In this document: one piece after another, positions 1 to 8,290 of the stretch
Layout of the letters: the number at the start of each line of letters is the position of its first letter
Numbering within the stretch: the stretch's first letter is position 1
Assembly (NCBI RefSeq): GCF_025947305.1
Contig: NZ_CP110009.1
Span: 2,211,501 to 2,275,500, forward strand
Reading direction: 5' to 3'
DNA: 64,000 nucleotides
DNA from: Flavobacterium sp. N3904
GTDB taxonomy: Bacteria > Bacteroidota > Bacteroidia > Flavobacteriales > Flavobacteriaceae
Position numbers and translations under genes: made by a program
Notes under the pieces: generated by a model
Told to the model about the DNA's origin: nothing
The model's database searches: none
What the model saw: the letters and a program-made list of their open reading frames with translations, nothing else

Positions 1-379
1 GAAATTCTATCGGACTTGCTAATTTAGCAAACAGCATAAAAATACGTTCAACACTATCAACTCTTGTGCCTTCTAAAACACTATTTCCTGTAGTTTTCCA
101 ATGATTTTGGGTTGTTGTTTTTACTTCAATTCCATAATATTTTTTCGCAACAATATCGGGGAATTTTTGCCCACCAATTAACTCAATTGAATTTTCAAAG
201 ACCGTTCCTACAGCTAAATCTGTCATTACATCTCTCACATAAGGTTCTAAATTTCTACCTAAAAGAGTAGCTACTTTTTGAGAAGATTTTTGAGCGTGTA
301 CATTAAGTTCTGAAATTGTTGAATTAAGCAACAAATCAAATTCACTTCTGTTTGGGTCCGAATTTACTGAAACTATCAT
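1..379 (-). CDS. Type II restriction endonuclease, N-terminal part (cut by window edge)
   Basis: Only the first 126 codons are visible; the gene runs off the left edge. A PD-(D/E)xK nuclease core is readable: Glu62, then Pro74-Asp75, then Glu85-Val-Lys87, the usual metal-binding arrangement. The ATG overlaps the TGA of the methyltransferase gene just upstream (ATGA), so the two are translationally coupled, with R last in a C-M-R operon. Predicted role: cutting DNA that lacks the partner's 5-methylcytosine mark. I do not recognise the recognition specificity. The call rests on the nuclease motif plus position next to the methyltransferase. Confidence 0.8.
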   Translation of the reverse strand, partial: MIVSVNSDPNRSEFDLLLNSTISELNVHAQKSSQKVATLLGRNLEPYVRDVMTDLAVGTVFENSIELIGGQKFPDIVAKKYYGIEVKTTTQNHWKTTGNSVLEGTRVDSVERIFMLFAKLASPIEF

Positions 380-1761
380 TCTTGCTTTTTAAAATATAAG
401 TCCCAAATATCTTCAATTCTTTTAGCCAAATTGAATGCTAAAAGTGGTGGAACTGCGTTACCAATAATTTTATATGCTTGTGATGGACTTACCAAAAAGG
501 AACCTTTTCTCCCATTTTTGTTTTCAATGACAAAATCGTAGTCTGGCGGAAAAGTTTGTATTAAACCGCATTCTCGTACGGTCAATCTCCTTTCTTTTAA
601 TCCTTTGTTTAATTCACTTTCTATTAGTCCGCCATTTTCTTTTGAAAGTCTTCTAAATTCAATATTTCCGTGATGTTCGGAACGAATTGTTGGTGATATG
701 CTTGGAAGTTTAATTTCAGTTTGTCCTTGGCAATGTTTACCCATAAATTTGGCTTTTGAGTAAAATCTTTGGGATAAATCTTCTGTTTTTTCTGGTTCTT
801 CTAAATGTTTGAAAACATCTTTTAACTGAACAAAATGTTTTAAATTCTCTCCTTCAACTGTATAAGAATGAGTAGGTTTTGGGTAAGGATTATATTGCTC
901 CGAAATGATTTCTTTTTCTAATTCTGCTAATGCAGATGCTTTCAATGCAGATTTTTTAATTCCAATAAATATTACTCTTTCTCTTGATTGAGAAACTCCA
1001 AAATCTGCCGAATGTAAAACTTGTGGATTCAGAACAATATAACCGTTTCCGTTTGCTGATGAAAAATCATTTTGGATTATTGATTTTACATCGCCAAGAT
1101 TTACAAGTCCTTTTACATTTTCAGCAATAAAAATTTTTGGTTGAGTAATTTCAATCACTTCTTTCATCCACATATAAAGTTGTCCACGTGTTTCATCTGA
1201 AGCTATTTCTTTTTCTGAAGCGGTTTCTTCTTCTATAAGTTCTCCTTTGTGATTTTTGTGTGAAGTAAAGCCCTTTCTTTTTCCTGCAATGCTAAAGTCT
1301 TGGCAAGGAAATCCGCCCGTAACGATATCTACGTCTTCTGGAAAAACATTTACGCCATTACGATACATTTTTACTAGATCAACAATACTTTCTTTATAAA
1401 AATCTTCTGCATTATGGCCTTTTTTTACGAAATGATTTACCCAAGCATTTCTTGCGTCTAATAATATATCGTTTGCAAAAACAGTTTTAAATTTTGTTTT
1501 TTTTAGTTGAACAAAACCGTTTTTTAATTTTCTGTCAATAAAATGTGGTGTTAGAATTTCGTTAACTGATTGTTGTAAAACAGAAAAACCGCCTTCAAAA
1601 CCTAAGTCCATTCCTCCACAGCCTGAAAAGAGCGAAAGAACATTTAATGTTTCTTTTTCTCCTTCTTTAGTTGTTTTTAGACTTGTTTTCGGATAATATA
1701 AAAAATCTAATTGTGGTTCTTGTACTACGCTTAATTCTGCTTCTATTGTTTCTGTGTGCAT
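376..1761 (-). CDS. DNA (cytosine-5-)-methyltransferase of a type II R-M system
   Basis: 461-residue C5 cytosine methyltransferase that transfers a methyl group from SAM to cytosine within the restriction site. The family motifs appear in order: FSGCGG (residues 45-50, SAM loop), GGFPCQDFS with catalytic Cys153, ENV (214-216), QSRER (258-262), and IGNAVPP near residue 434 (motif X). The target-recognition region between motifs VIII and X is about 170 residues, normal for a monospecific enzyme. It lies 3 bp downstream of the controller gene stop and overlaps the endonuclease start, forming one operon. Specificity cannot be read from the sequence. A solitary Dcm-like enzyme is unlikely given its neighbours. 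Confidence 0.96.
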   Translation of the reverse strand: MHTETIEAELSVVQEPQLDFLYYPKTSLKTTKEGEKETLNVLSLFSGCGGMDLGFEGGFSVLQQSVNEILTPHFIDRKLKNGFVQLKKTKFKTVFANDILLDARNAWVNHFVKKGHNAEDFYKESIVDLVKMYRNGVNVFPEDVDIVTGGFPCQDFSIAGKRKGFTSHKNHKGELIEEETASEKEIASDETRGQLYMWMKEVIEITQPKIFIAENVKGLVNLGDVKSIIQNDFSSANGNGYIVLNPQVLHSADFGVSQSRERVIFIGIKKSALKASALAELEKEIISEQYNPYPKPTHSYTVEGENLKHFVQLKDVFKHLEEPEKTEDLSQRFYSKAKFMGKHCQGQTEIKLPSISPTIRSEHHGNIEFRRLSKENGGLIESELNKGLKERRLTVRECGLIQTFPPDYDFVIENKNGRKGSFLVSPSQAYKIIGNAVPPLLAFNLAKRIEDIWDLYFKKQE

Positions 1762-1764
1762 AGT

Positions 1765-2073
1765 TTAGTTTTTTACAATGTTAGACTTTAAATACCTTAT
1801 TTTTTGTTCGGCAACTTTTAAGACTTTACTTGCACAATCTTCATCTGCTATTTCGTAAGCAATTCGGTCACTAATAAACTGAATTAATAAATCTTCTTTA
1901 TCAAGTTTAAGTATTTCAGCAAGTTTAATAATATTTTCCTTAGTTGGTTTACGTTCGTTACGTTCAATTTTGCTTAAAATAGCTTGGTCAATGTCGAGAT
2001 AAGACGCTACTTGTCGAAGTAGCAAACCTAAACTTTCTCTTTTTGCTCTGATTATTTGTCCGACTGTTTTCAT
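1765..2073 (-). CDS. XRE-family controller (C) protein of the R-M operon
   Basis: 102-residue Cro/C1-type helix-turn-helix protein. The HTH covers about residues 4-58: a VGQIIRAKRESLG start, then IDQAILSKIERNERKPT as the recognition helix region. Its size and place as first gene of a C-M-R operon fit controller proteins that delay endonuclease expression until methylation is complete. I chose the ATG at 2073, because a longer reading that starts with TTG at 2094 would begin inside the operator palindrome, at or before the predicted transcription start. The C-terminal 40 residues are Lys-rich. Autoregulation is inferred from the palindrome over its promoter. Confidence 0.85.
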   Translation of the reverse strand: MKTVGQIIRAKRESLGLLLRQVASYLDIDQAILSKIERNERKPTKENIIKLAEILKLDKEDLLIQFISDRIAYEIADEDCASKVLKVAEQKIRYLKSNIVKN

Positions 2074-2087
2074 ATGAATAATTTTAC

Positions 2088-2104
2088 TTGACAATATTTG
2101 TCAA
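2088..2104. promoter_or_regulatory. Operator palindrome of the C protein
   Basis: Perfect inverted repeat TTGACA-N5-TGTCAA centred at 2096. It overlaps the TTTG of the -7 element and the predicted start of transcription of the R-M operon. A further half-site (TTGTCA) lies at 2112-2117. Position argues for autoregulation by the HTH protein encoded 15 bp downstream. It differs from the classical GACT/AGTC C-box, so the assignment is inferred. Confidence 0.6.
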
Positions 2105-2133
2105 ATGTAAGTTGTCATTTTTAATTATGCAAA
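2102..2133 (-). promoter_or_regulatory. Bacteroidota-type promoter of the R-M operon
   Basis: On the minus strand TTTG (2133-2130), 20 bp spacer, TACATTTG (2109-2102), matching the TTTG-N19/20-TAnnTTTG consensus. Predicted transcription start is near 2095, giving a leader of about 20 nt before the C gene ATG. Confidence 0.7.
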
Positions 2134-2447
2134 TTTTGAGTATCGCTTTTCTGTGGTTAAGAACAAATATGCTTGAATTTACGTTTTTCAGGGGTGTCAC
2201 ATAACGTCAGTCTGTGAAAAAACTAAAATCAACCTCTTGAGAATCTCATATTTGAGTTTTTTCTTTGGTAGCCGTCCGAATACTTTCTAAATTTGAAGAG
2301 CTTTTTCCCAGCCTGACGTTCCCGCGCTACAAGCAGTTTGGGACTAAATTAAGCCCATTATTCGGATTTGCCAAATCATCCAAATACAAAACCGACTTTC
2401 CATTAAGCTGATTGCTCAAATCCGTTGTAGCTGTTATAAGCCGTTTT
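2134..2447. other. Non-coding accessory spacer with inverted repeats
   Basis: No open frame worth reporting. It holds an 8-bp inverted pair AACGTCAG (2203-2210) and CTGACGTT (2313-2320) spanning 118 bp. Near its end is GTTATAAGCC (2433-2442), whose exact reverse complement recurs at 3232-3241 on the other side of the DUF4145 gene. It looks like cassette-type or mobile-junction DNA, but does not fit the standard integron attC core sequences. Confidence 0.4.
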
Positions 2448-3215
2448 TTATCTTTTTGATCTGGGTTTGTTTTTTTGCACTATTTCAAAAGCACGTTCGT
2501 GTATATTTTGTTGATTTTTGTGATAAACATAATCTAAAATTAATTCAAGAAATTCATATGCATCAATTATGTCTTCCAAAGCAACTTTTCCTATGTGACT
2601 ACCCTCATTTCCAATGATTTTGATTGCTAACAACAAATTAGATATTCGCTTATTTTTTGATTTATTCTGATAGTTCAGTATTCTAGCGTGTAATGTTCTA
2701 AAATCTTTTAATTTATTGTTGTGCCTATATCTTTTTGGCGCTTTTAAATCATCTAATATTAACTCGATTGAGTTTCTAATTCTGTTTGCGCATGATGACA
2801 AATCATTAAAGAAATGAGAAAATGAAAGTTTTAATTGTTCTTGGACTTCTTTGGGAACATTTTTTCCGATAGGAATTATTGCTAAATATGGATAAAAAAA
2901 CTTTGGCTTATAATCATGATAACAAAATTCAACATATTGGCCATCTGAATCCTCATAAGCATCTTGAATATCTTTAAGGACAATACCTGAAACCGAAACT
3001 ACTTCTCCGCAGTTTTTATTTTTACATTCTAATATTCCGCTAAAAACATATGATATGCCATAAGGATAGCTATACTTTATCATCTCCTCTTGACCAGGCA
3101 TAAGTTTTGATTCTAATATTTTTATAGCAAGTATTCCAATATTACATTTTGGGCAAGTGTAATCTATGGGGTTATTGTTAGTAAATGTTCTTTTATGCCA
3201 AAGGTCTTTGTTCAT
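2448..3215 (-). CDS. DUF4145 domain protein with zinc-ribbon motif
   Basis: 255 residues. Near the N-terminus are two Cys pairs (CPKC at about 21-24 and CKNKNC at about 64-69) that could bind zinc. Then comes the DUF4145-type region: a YPYLAIIPIGKNVP segment, SFSHFFNDLSSCANRIRNSIE and an alpha-helical C-terminus containing GNEGSHIGKV. DUF4145 proteins have no settled biochemical function and often occur as single genes in accessory DNA or beside restriction systems, as here. The gene is bounded by exact inverted 10-bp repeats. No operon partner is seen. Function unknown. Confidence 0.8.
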   Translation of the reverse strand: MNKDLWHKRTFTNNNPIDYTCPKCNIGILAIKILESKLMPGQEEMIKYSYPYGISYVFSGILECKNKNCGEVVSVSGIVLKDIQDAYEDSDGQYVEFCYHDYKPKFFYPYLAIIPIGKNVPKEVQEQLKLSFSHFFNDLSSCANRIRNSIELILDDLKAPKRYRHNNKLKDFRTLHARILNYQNKSKNKRISNLLLAIKIIGNEGSHIGKVALEDIIDAYEFLELILDYVYHKNQQNIHERAFEIVQKNKPRSKR

Positions 3216-3231
3216 ATCGGTGTTTTAGAAT

Positions 3232-3308
3232 GGCTTATAACGTGTATATATACGAAACAAACCTTCGTCAATCACTCCCAAAAGGTCGATAAACGAAGGT
3301 TTGTTTCG
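3232..3308. repeat. Cassette-like boundary: GGCTTATAAC plus 16-bp perfect hairpin
   Basis: GGCTTATAAC (3232-3241) is the reverse complement of 2433-2442. Directly beside it is a perfect 16-bp inverted repeat, CGAAACAAACCTTCGT (3253-3268) and its complement (3293-3308), with a 24-nt loop. There is no T-run typical of a terminator. It may be a folded recombination site, a transcript end structure, or a repeat-family member. 3309-3444 contains nothing else I recognise. Confidence 0.5.
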
Positions 3309-3444
3309 CTTTCTAGTCTCTCAAAAATAAGAAAAAAAAGATTACAAATCGATAAAAAGTGGTTTATTTTAGTGGATACTTTTTCGTACGTATGGCAGTA
3401 TGCCTTTTGGATTTATTTGTTTGTGTTTTTTTAAATAGCAGTTG

Positions 3445-3903
3445 CTATTTTTCGCAAAGTTCTTTCAGCTTTTCGAGTGCTTCTGGGTAGGTGTTGTTCA
3501 TGTACTCTATGAAATCATCTGTGGTGTCGAGGTCTACAGTAACGGTTGTTGTACCATTGTTTTCTTCGAAGGTGTAGTTTTCGTATCCGTTTGCCCATTT
3601 TTCGACTTCTGGTCCTTCTGTAATTTCGTTACCGGCTTTTAGAAGTCCATAATGTTGTATCGAGACAAATTGGTTGGGAATGTTTTCGGCTATCCTGGAA
3701 ACCATGCCGCCCTGTTCTCCTTTGTCATCTACTCCGAAAAATAGAATTTTGTTTCCCTTGTCCCAAACTCCTTCATAGGTAGAGGTTGGGTTAAACAATG
3801 CTGTCCATTGCTCATACGTTGATTTATTGCTAATGCCAAGCATAGTATCGTATATCTTGGTTGCAGGTGCATTGATGCTTACTTTGTATTGTAACTTTTT
3901 CAT
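3445..3903 (-). CDS. SRPBCC (AHSA1-like START/Bet v1 fold) protein
   Basis: 152 residues, cytoplasmic, no signal peptide. The N-terminus (MKKLQYKVSINAPATKIYDTML) is the usual first strand and helix of the helix-grip fold. The middle has the ring of strands with FVSIQHYG, and the C-terminus is the long helix (DDFIEYMNNTYPEALEKLKELC). These proteins bind hydrophobic ligands or act as stress co-factors; no catalytic residues can be assigned. Genes of this family often sit beside ArsR or HxlR regulators, and the DNA directly upstream encodes what may be a broken HxlR fragment. Substrate unknown. Confidence 0.8.
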   Translation of the reverse strand: MKKLQYKVSINAPATKIYDTMLGISNKSTYEQWTALFNPTSTYEGVWDKGNKILFFGVDDKGEQGGMVSRIAENIPNQFVSIQHYGLLKAGNEITEGPEVEKWANGYENYTFEENNGTTTVTVDLDTTDDFIEYMNNTYPEALEKLKELCEK

Positions 3904-3962
3904 ACTTTAAATATTTAAATTAGCTTTTAGCGTTGTTACTTTCTATCGTACTTGGCAGTACT

Positions 3963-4124
3963 ATGCGCTTGTTAAAATCCGACCAATCAAAACAAAAAGG
4001 GGATGCTGTGTTTGGTGACTACTGGAGTTTAATTGTTCTCAAATGTATAAAAAAGCACTATAATTTTATATTTTGTAAATATGAAAATAAAGTTAAAATA
4101 CTGAAAACAAGTGTTTTGAAATAG
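3963..4124 (+). pseudogene. Possible degraded HxlR-type regulator fragment
   Basis: The frame from the ATG at 3963 encodes about 53 residues in which LLKSDQ...AVFGDYWSLIVLK resembles the start of HxlR helix-turn-helix regulators (consensus RSDCP...FGDKWSLLILR). After that the similarity stops and a stop follows. The fragment diverges from the SRPBCC gene, a common place for such a regulator. The short match may be chance. Confidence 0.3.
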
Positions 4125-4145
4125 TTGTTGTAAAGATAAAATGGC

Positions 4146-4232
4146 CTCGCTAGCCCCGATGGAAGCGATATCCTTTTATTCTGGGGTTCAGAATAAAAGA
4201 TATAGTGTACAGCGGGAGTGAAGCCGTACTGA
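4146..4232 (+). ncRNA. Structured flavobacterial intergenic element (Flavo-1-like)
   Basis: It contains GCTAGCCCCGATGGAAGCG at the left, a perfect 11-bp hairpin (CTTTTATTCTG at 4173-4183, complement at 4189-4199), and a right part with ACAGCGGGAGTGAAGCC. The conserved left and right blocks around a variable AT hairpin match a repeat I have seen in many Flavobacterium intergenic regions and that I believe corresponds to the Rfam Flavo-1 motif; the name needs a covariance-model check. The rest of 4125-4363 is featureless AT-rich DNA. Confidence 0.5.
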
Positions 4233-4363
4233 AAAACTAGGGTTGTGCTACTAGGTTGTATTCATAAAAAAATTAGCCGAAAATCACATCAATTTACACC
4301 AATTACTTAGTGCTCATTCCTGTAATTTGGGGCTAATAATGAGTTTAGTTTTATTCGAATGTT

Positions 4364-6604
4364 TTAATCATGACCCAAATCCGCCAATAGTTTTTTGTCA
4401 CCAACGATCCATAGAATATCGTCTTTTTCCAGAATGACATTCGATTCGGGGTTCAAAGTTCGTTTGCCTCGTTTTTCAATTCCTACAATCAATCCTTGAG
4501 TTTTCTCCCTCAGTTTGGATTCTTTGATGCTTTTTCCTAAAAAGGTGTGGTTTTTTAATTCGATTTGGCGCAAAACAATATCGGGTTCAACGATTTCTGG
4601 TGAAACATCCATTTCGTGCTGGTCTAAATATTTTTTAAATTCCTGCACTTGGGCATCGGTGCCGATAACACAAATTTCATCACCTGGGAAAACACGTTCG
4701 TTCCTATTGGGAATATGTATCGTTATGTCACCCCGCTTTATCGAAACAATATTAATTCCTAAATTTTCCCTCATTTGGAGGTTTTTTAGAGATTCACCGG
4801 CTATATTCGATTCTGCTGCGATATCAAAGATGGCCATGTGACCGTCCCATGGAGACAAATGACTTCTGCTTCTTTTGGCTCTCGTAATCTCTCTATCGTT
4901 TAAATTGGACAAAAAATGATTTTCAATTTTATGGTATTGAATGTGTAATTTCTTTTGAAAAATCAAATAAATTACCACTGCAATTATCAATGTAATCAAA
5001 GCTATTATAGGAGAGAAAAATATATTTAATAATAAACCAATAAAGAAAATTGACAAGAGTATACGAATAAAGAATAACATTGTCAATGGGCCACGGGATT
5101 TACGGTCTTCCATTAATTGTTCGACTTCGGCAGTCGCTACTCTTCGGAAAGCGAGCGCCCACAAAAAAGGAGCGACTATGGCTAATGTGATTAATGCTCC
5201 CATTGTATTTCCCAGATGGTAATCGTCTACCAAAGGCAATAGGAATCGAGAGGACAGCAAAATGACAGCAAGAATTATCACAACAAGAATTATCACCTGA
5301 ATCAAAAAAGCATTAATAACCGTTTGCCATAAACTGACTGTTTTTATGGCCTGGGTACTGGCAGAATAGCGTTCGATACGTTTGGTCCATTTTCGAGGTA
5401 AGTTATGCGCCAAATATTCAGAAAACGGAAGCGAGTATTTAATCATAAATGGAGTAGTAAACACCGTTACGGCAGAAACGGCCACTACTATTGGGTATAA
5501 AAAAGAATTTGTCGCTTTCAAAGTCACTCCCAAAGTGGCTATAATAAAAGAGAATTCACCAATTTGAGATAAACTCATTCCTGTACGAACAGAATCTTTT
5601 AAGGGTTGACCCGACAATATAGCGCCAAAAGTAGCACTAATGGATTGACCAAAAATGGTAACAAGCGAGAGAATTAGTACCGGAATGGCATGTTGGTACA
5701 GCGCATCGGGGTCAATTAACATCCCAACTGATACGAAAAATACAGCACCAAATAAATCTTTAACCGGTTTTACCAAATGCTCAATATGTTCGGCTTGGGT
5801 GGTTTCGGCAATGATCGAACCCATGATAAAAGCGCCAAGTGCTGGAGAAAAGCCAACATTTGCAGCAAAAATTACCATAGTTAAGCAGAGTGCTAATGAT
5901 ATGATAAGCAATGTTTCATCTGTGAGTAAATGTTTGGTTTTTTTGAGCACTGTTGGAATGATAAAAATGCCTCCTAAAAACCAAATTACAAGAAAAAAGA
6001 CCAATTTTAAGACCGACATCAAAAGATCACCTCCAGAAAACTGATTGCTCACAGCTACTGTCGATAATAAAACCATCATTAATATGGCAAGAATGTCTTG
6101 AACAATTAATGAGCCAATGACGATTCCGGCAAATTTTTGAGTCTTAACACCTAATTCATCGAATGATTTTAAAATAATTGTGGTCGAAGAGATCGAGAGG
6201 ATTACACCTAAGAAAACACTATCCATCTTGGGCCAACCCAGCCATTGTCCAACAGCATATCCCAAAATACACATGCTTACAATTTGTACTCCTGCCGTTA
6301 TTGATGCGGTTCCGCCTACTTTCATTAGTTTCTTGAAACTGAATTCCAAACCCAAACTGAATAATAAAAAAATAACACCAATTTCGGCCCACACTTCGAC
6401 ACTTTTGATGTCTTTTACAGATGGAAAAAAATCAAAATGGTTTCCTGCAAGAAATCCGGCAATCAAATAACCCAATACCAAAGGTTGTTTGAGTTTTCTA
6501 AATATTAAAACAGCAATAGTCGCAGTCATTAAGATAAGACCCAAATCGCTGATTAATGGATTTAAATGGCTTGTGGTTTCTGTTACTTCGGCTAATAGAC
6601 TCAT
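4364..6604 (-). CDS. CPA2 monovalent cation:proton antiporter with C-terminal TrkA-C domain
   Basis: 746 residues. Residues 1-400 form the Na+/H+ exchanger core with about twelve membrane segments, including VLGYLIAGFLAG and the ISSTTIILKSFDELG and VIGSLIVQDILAI stretches typical of KefB/KefC-type CPA2 carriers (the Asp in VQDIL is the likely ion-binding acid). Further hydrophobic segments follow at about 425-545. A cytoplasmic TrkA-C-like domain (about 655-746) ends the protein and includes FPGDEICVIGT and LEKDDILWIVG. There is no Rossmann-type TrkA-N domain, unlike E. coli KefC. Expected role: K+ or Na+ efflux and pH control at the inner membrane, gated by a ligand on TrkA-C. It is a single gene. 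Confidence 0.9.
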   Translation of the reverse strand: MSLLAEVTETTSHLNPLISDLGLILMTATIAVLIFRKLKQPLVLGYLIAGFLAGNHFDFFPSVKDIKSVEVWAEIGVIFLLFSLGLEFSFKKLMKVGGTASITAGVQIVSMCILGYAVGQWLGWPKMDSVFLGVILSISSTTIILKSFDELGVKTQKFAGIVIGSLIVQDILAILMMVLLSTVAVSNQFSGGDLLMSVLKLVFFLVIWFLGGIFIIPTVLKKTKHLLTDETLLIISLALCLTMVIFAANVGFSPALGAFIMGSIIAETTQAEHIEHLVKPVKDLFGAVFFVSVGMLIDPDALYQHAIPVLILSLVTIFGQSISATFGAILSGQPLKDSVRTGMSLSQIGEFSFIIATLGVTLKATNSFLYPIVVAVSAVTVFTTPFMIKYSLPFSEYLAHNLPRKWTKRIERYSASTQAIKTVSLWQTVINAFLIQVIILVVIILAVILLSSRFLLPLVDDYHLGNTMGALITLAIVAPFLWALAFRRVATAEVEQLMEDRKSRGPLTMLFFIRILLSIFFIGLLLNIFFSPIIALITLIIAVVIYLIFQKKLHIQYHKIENHFLSNLNDREITRAKRSRSHLSPWDGHMAIFDIAAESNIAGESLKNLQMRENLGINIVSIKRGDITIHIPNRNERVFPGDEICVIGTDAQVQEFKKYLDQHEMDVSPEIVEPDIVLRQIELKNHTFLGKSIKESKLREKTQGLIVGIEKRGKRTLNPESNVILEKDDILWIVGDKKLLADLGHD

Positions 6605-6712
6605 AAATTAGATATTGCGGTTTATTAAACTGTTTGTGTAATAAATCAATTATGGCTAATTTACAAAAAAAGAAAATTCTTTCTGTCTTAGTAGTTTCGA
6701 TATTTGTTTTTC

Positions 6713-6748
6713 AAAAAAAAAGCTACCCTAAAAAAGATAGCTTTTGTA
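6713..6748 (-). terminator. Rho-independent terminator after purB
   Basis: Stem AAAAGCTA (6718-6725) / TAGCTTTT (6738-6745), followed on the minus strand by a T-run. It lies 23 bp beyond the purB stop. Confidence 0.75.
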
Positions 6749-6767
6749 AAAAAATAGTTCTTGTTTT

Positions 6768-8114
6768 TTAAATTCCCAAGAAATTACTTGGAGTAATTTG
6801 CATCAATTCAGCTTTAATATCATCCGAAACATCTAGCGTTGCAATAAAACCGTGAATCGCATTTTTGTCAATGGCTTCATTGGTTCTGGTCAATCCTTTC
6901 AAAGCTTCATACGGATTTGGATATCCTTCACGACGTAAAATTGTTTGAATGGCTTCGGCTACAACAGCCCAGTTTTTTTCTAAATCTTCGTGAAATTTGG
7001 ATTCGTTCAATAATAATTTATTCAAACCCTTCAATGTCGCTTCAAAAGCGATTATCGTATGGCCCATCGGAACTCCAATGTTTCTCAAAACCGTACTGTC
7101 TGTAAGATCACGTTGCAATCTAGATAAAGGTAATTTGGCTGATAAATGTTCGAAAATAGCGTTGGCAATTCCTAAGTTTCCTTCAGAATTTTCGAAATCA
7201 ATCGGGTTTACTTTGTGTGGCATAGCCGATGACCCAATCTCTCCCGCTTTTATTTTTTGTTTGAAATATTCCATTGAAACATACGTCCAAATGTCTCGGT
7301 CCAAATCAATAATGATGGTGTTAATTCTCTTTAAAGCATCAAAAAAAGCTGCAAAATGATCGTAATGTTCGATCTGTGTTGTTGGGAACGAATGGTGTAG
7401 CCCCAAGTTTTCTTCAACAAACTTACTTCCAAATTGTTTCCAGTCAATTTGTGGATACGCCACATGATGGGCGTTGTAATTTCCTGTAGCTCCGCCAAAT
7501 TTGGCTGCAAATGGAATATTGAATAACAAACGCATTTGCTCTTCGAGACGCTCTACAAAAACAGCAATTTCTTTGCCCAAACGAGTAGGAGAAGCTGGTT
7601 GCCCGTGTGTGCGGGCCAACATTGGAATGTCCTTCCATTCTTGACTCAACTCTTTTAATTTTGATATCAATGTGATTAATGAAGGCATATATACTTTTTC
7701 AAAAGCATCTTTTGTCGAAAGCGGAATCGCAGTATTATTAATGTCTTGAGAGGTAAGTCCAAAGTGGATAAACTCTTTGTATTCTGATAAACCCAGTTTT
7801 TCAAAAGCATCTTTGATGAAATACTCAACTGCTTTTACATCGTGGTTGGTTACTTTTTCGGTCTCTTTTATCCAAAGGGCATCTTCGGTTGAGAAGTTTT
7901 TATAAATAGCACGTAAACTGTCAAATAAATTAGAGTTTACGTTTTTTAGTTGTGGTAAAGGGACTTCGCATAAAGCAATGAAATATTCGATTTCAATTAA
8001 TACACGGTATTTTATTAAAGCTTCTTCAGAGAAAAAAGGAGCTAGAGACATTGTCTTATTTCTATAACGACCATCAATTGGTGATATAGCATTCAATTCG
8101 TTTAGAGTAGTCAT
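6768..8114 (-). CDS. purB: Adenylosuccinate lyase
   Basis: 448 residues of the fumarase/aspartase superfamily. It catalyses two steps of purine synthesis, SAICAR to AICAR and adenylosuccinate to AMP, each releasing fumarate. Signature features: SPIDGRY at the N-terminus, TSQDINNTA (121-129), ARTHGQPASP with His170, and the superfamily loop SSAMPHKVNP (295-304) carrying the catalytic Ser. Length is normal for the E. coli-type enzyme. It is a single gene with its own terminator and a TATATTTG promoter element just upstream. Confidence 0.97.
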   Translation of the reverse strand: MTTLNELNAISPIDGRYRNKTMSLAPFFSEEALIKYRVLIEIEYFIALCEVPLPQLKNVNSNLFDSLRAIYKNFSTEDALWIKETEKVTNHDVKAVEYFIKDAFEKLGLSEYKEFIHFGLTSQDINNTAIPLSTKDAFEKVYMPSLITLISKLKELSQEWKDIPMLARTHGQPASPTRLGKEIAVFVERLEEQMRLLFNIPFAAKFGGATGNYNAHHVAYPQIDWKQFGSKFVEENLGLHHSFPTTQIEHYDHFAAFFDALKRINTIIIDLDRDIWTYVSMEYFKQKIKAGEIGSSAMPHKVNPIDFENSEGNLGIANAIFEHLSAKLPLSRLQRDLTDSTVLRNIGVPMGHTIIAFEATLKGLNKLLLNESKFHEDLEKNWAVVAEAIQTILRREGYPNPYEALKGLTRTNEAIDKNAIHGFIATLDVSDDIKAELMQITPSNFLGI

Positions 8115-8139
8115 TTTTTTGTTGTTTTTTCGAAAGGCA

Positions 8140-8147
8140 CAAATATA
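8140..8147 (-). promoter_or_regulatory. -7 element of purB promoter
   Basis: CAAATATA on the plus strand, i.e. TATATTTG on the minus strand, 26 bp upstream of the purB ATG. No clear -33 TTTG at the expected distance. Confidence 0.4.
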
Positions 8148-8290
8148 AAGAGAATTTAGCGATTAGAAGACAGAAATTTAAGGTTTGACAAAGAATTTAG
8201 TTATAAAAAAGCGATTAAATTCATTCAGATTTTCAGTTTAAATAGCAAAAAAACATTAAATTAAAAGAGTATAAAATAAATAAGTGTGAT

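Noticed and set aside
2203-2320. Integron attC site
   Set aside because: The paired ends do not match the RYYYAAC/GTTRRRY core consensus and no integrase is present in the window, so only inverted repeats are claimed.
3195-3434. 79-codon plus-strand frame over the DUF4145 start and hairpin
   Set aside because: Its middle is a translation of the 16-bp inverted repeat and its start overlaps the DUF4145 coding region on the other strand; no recognisable features.
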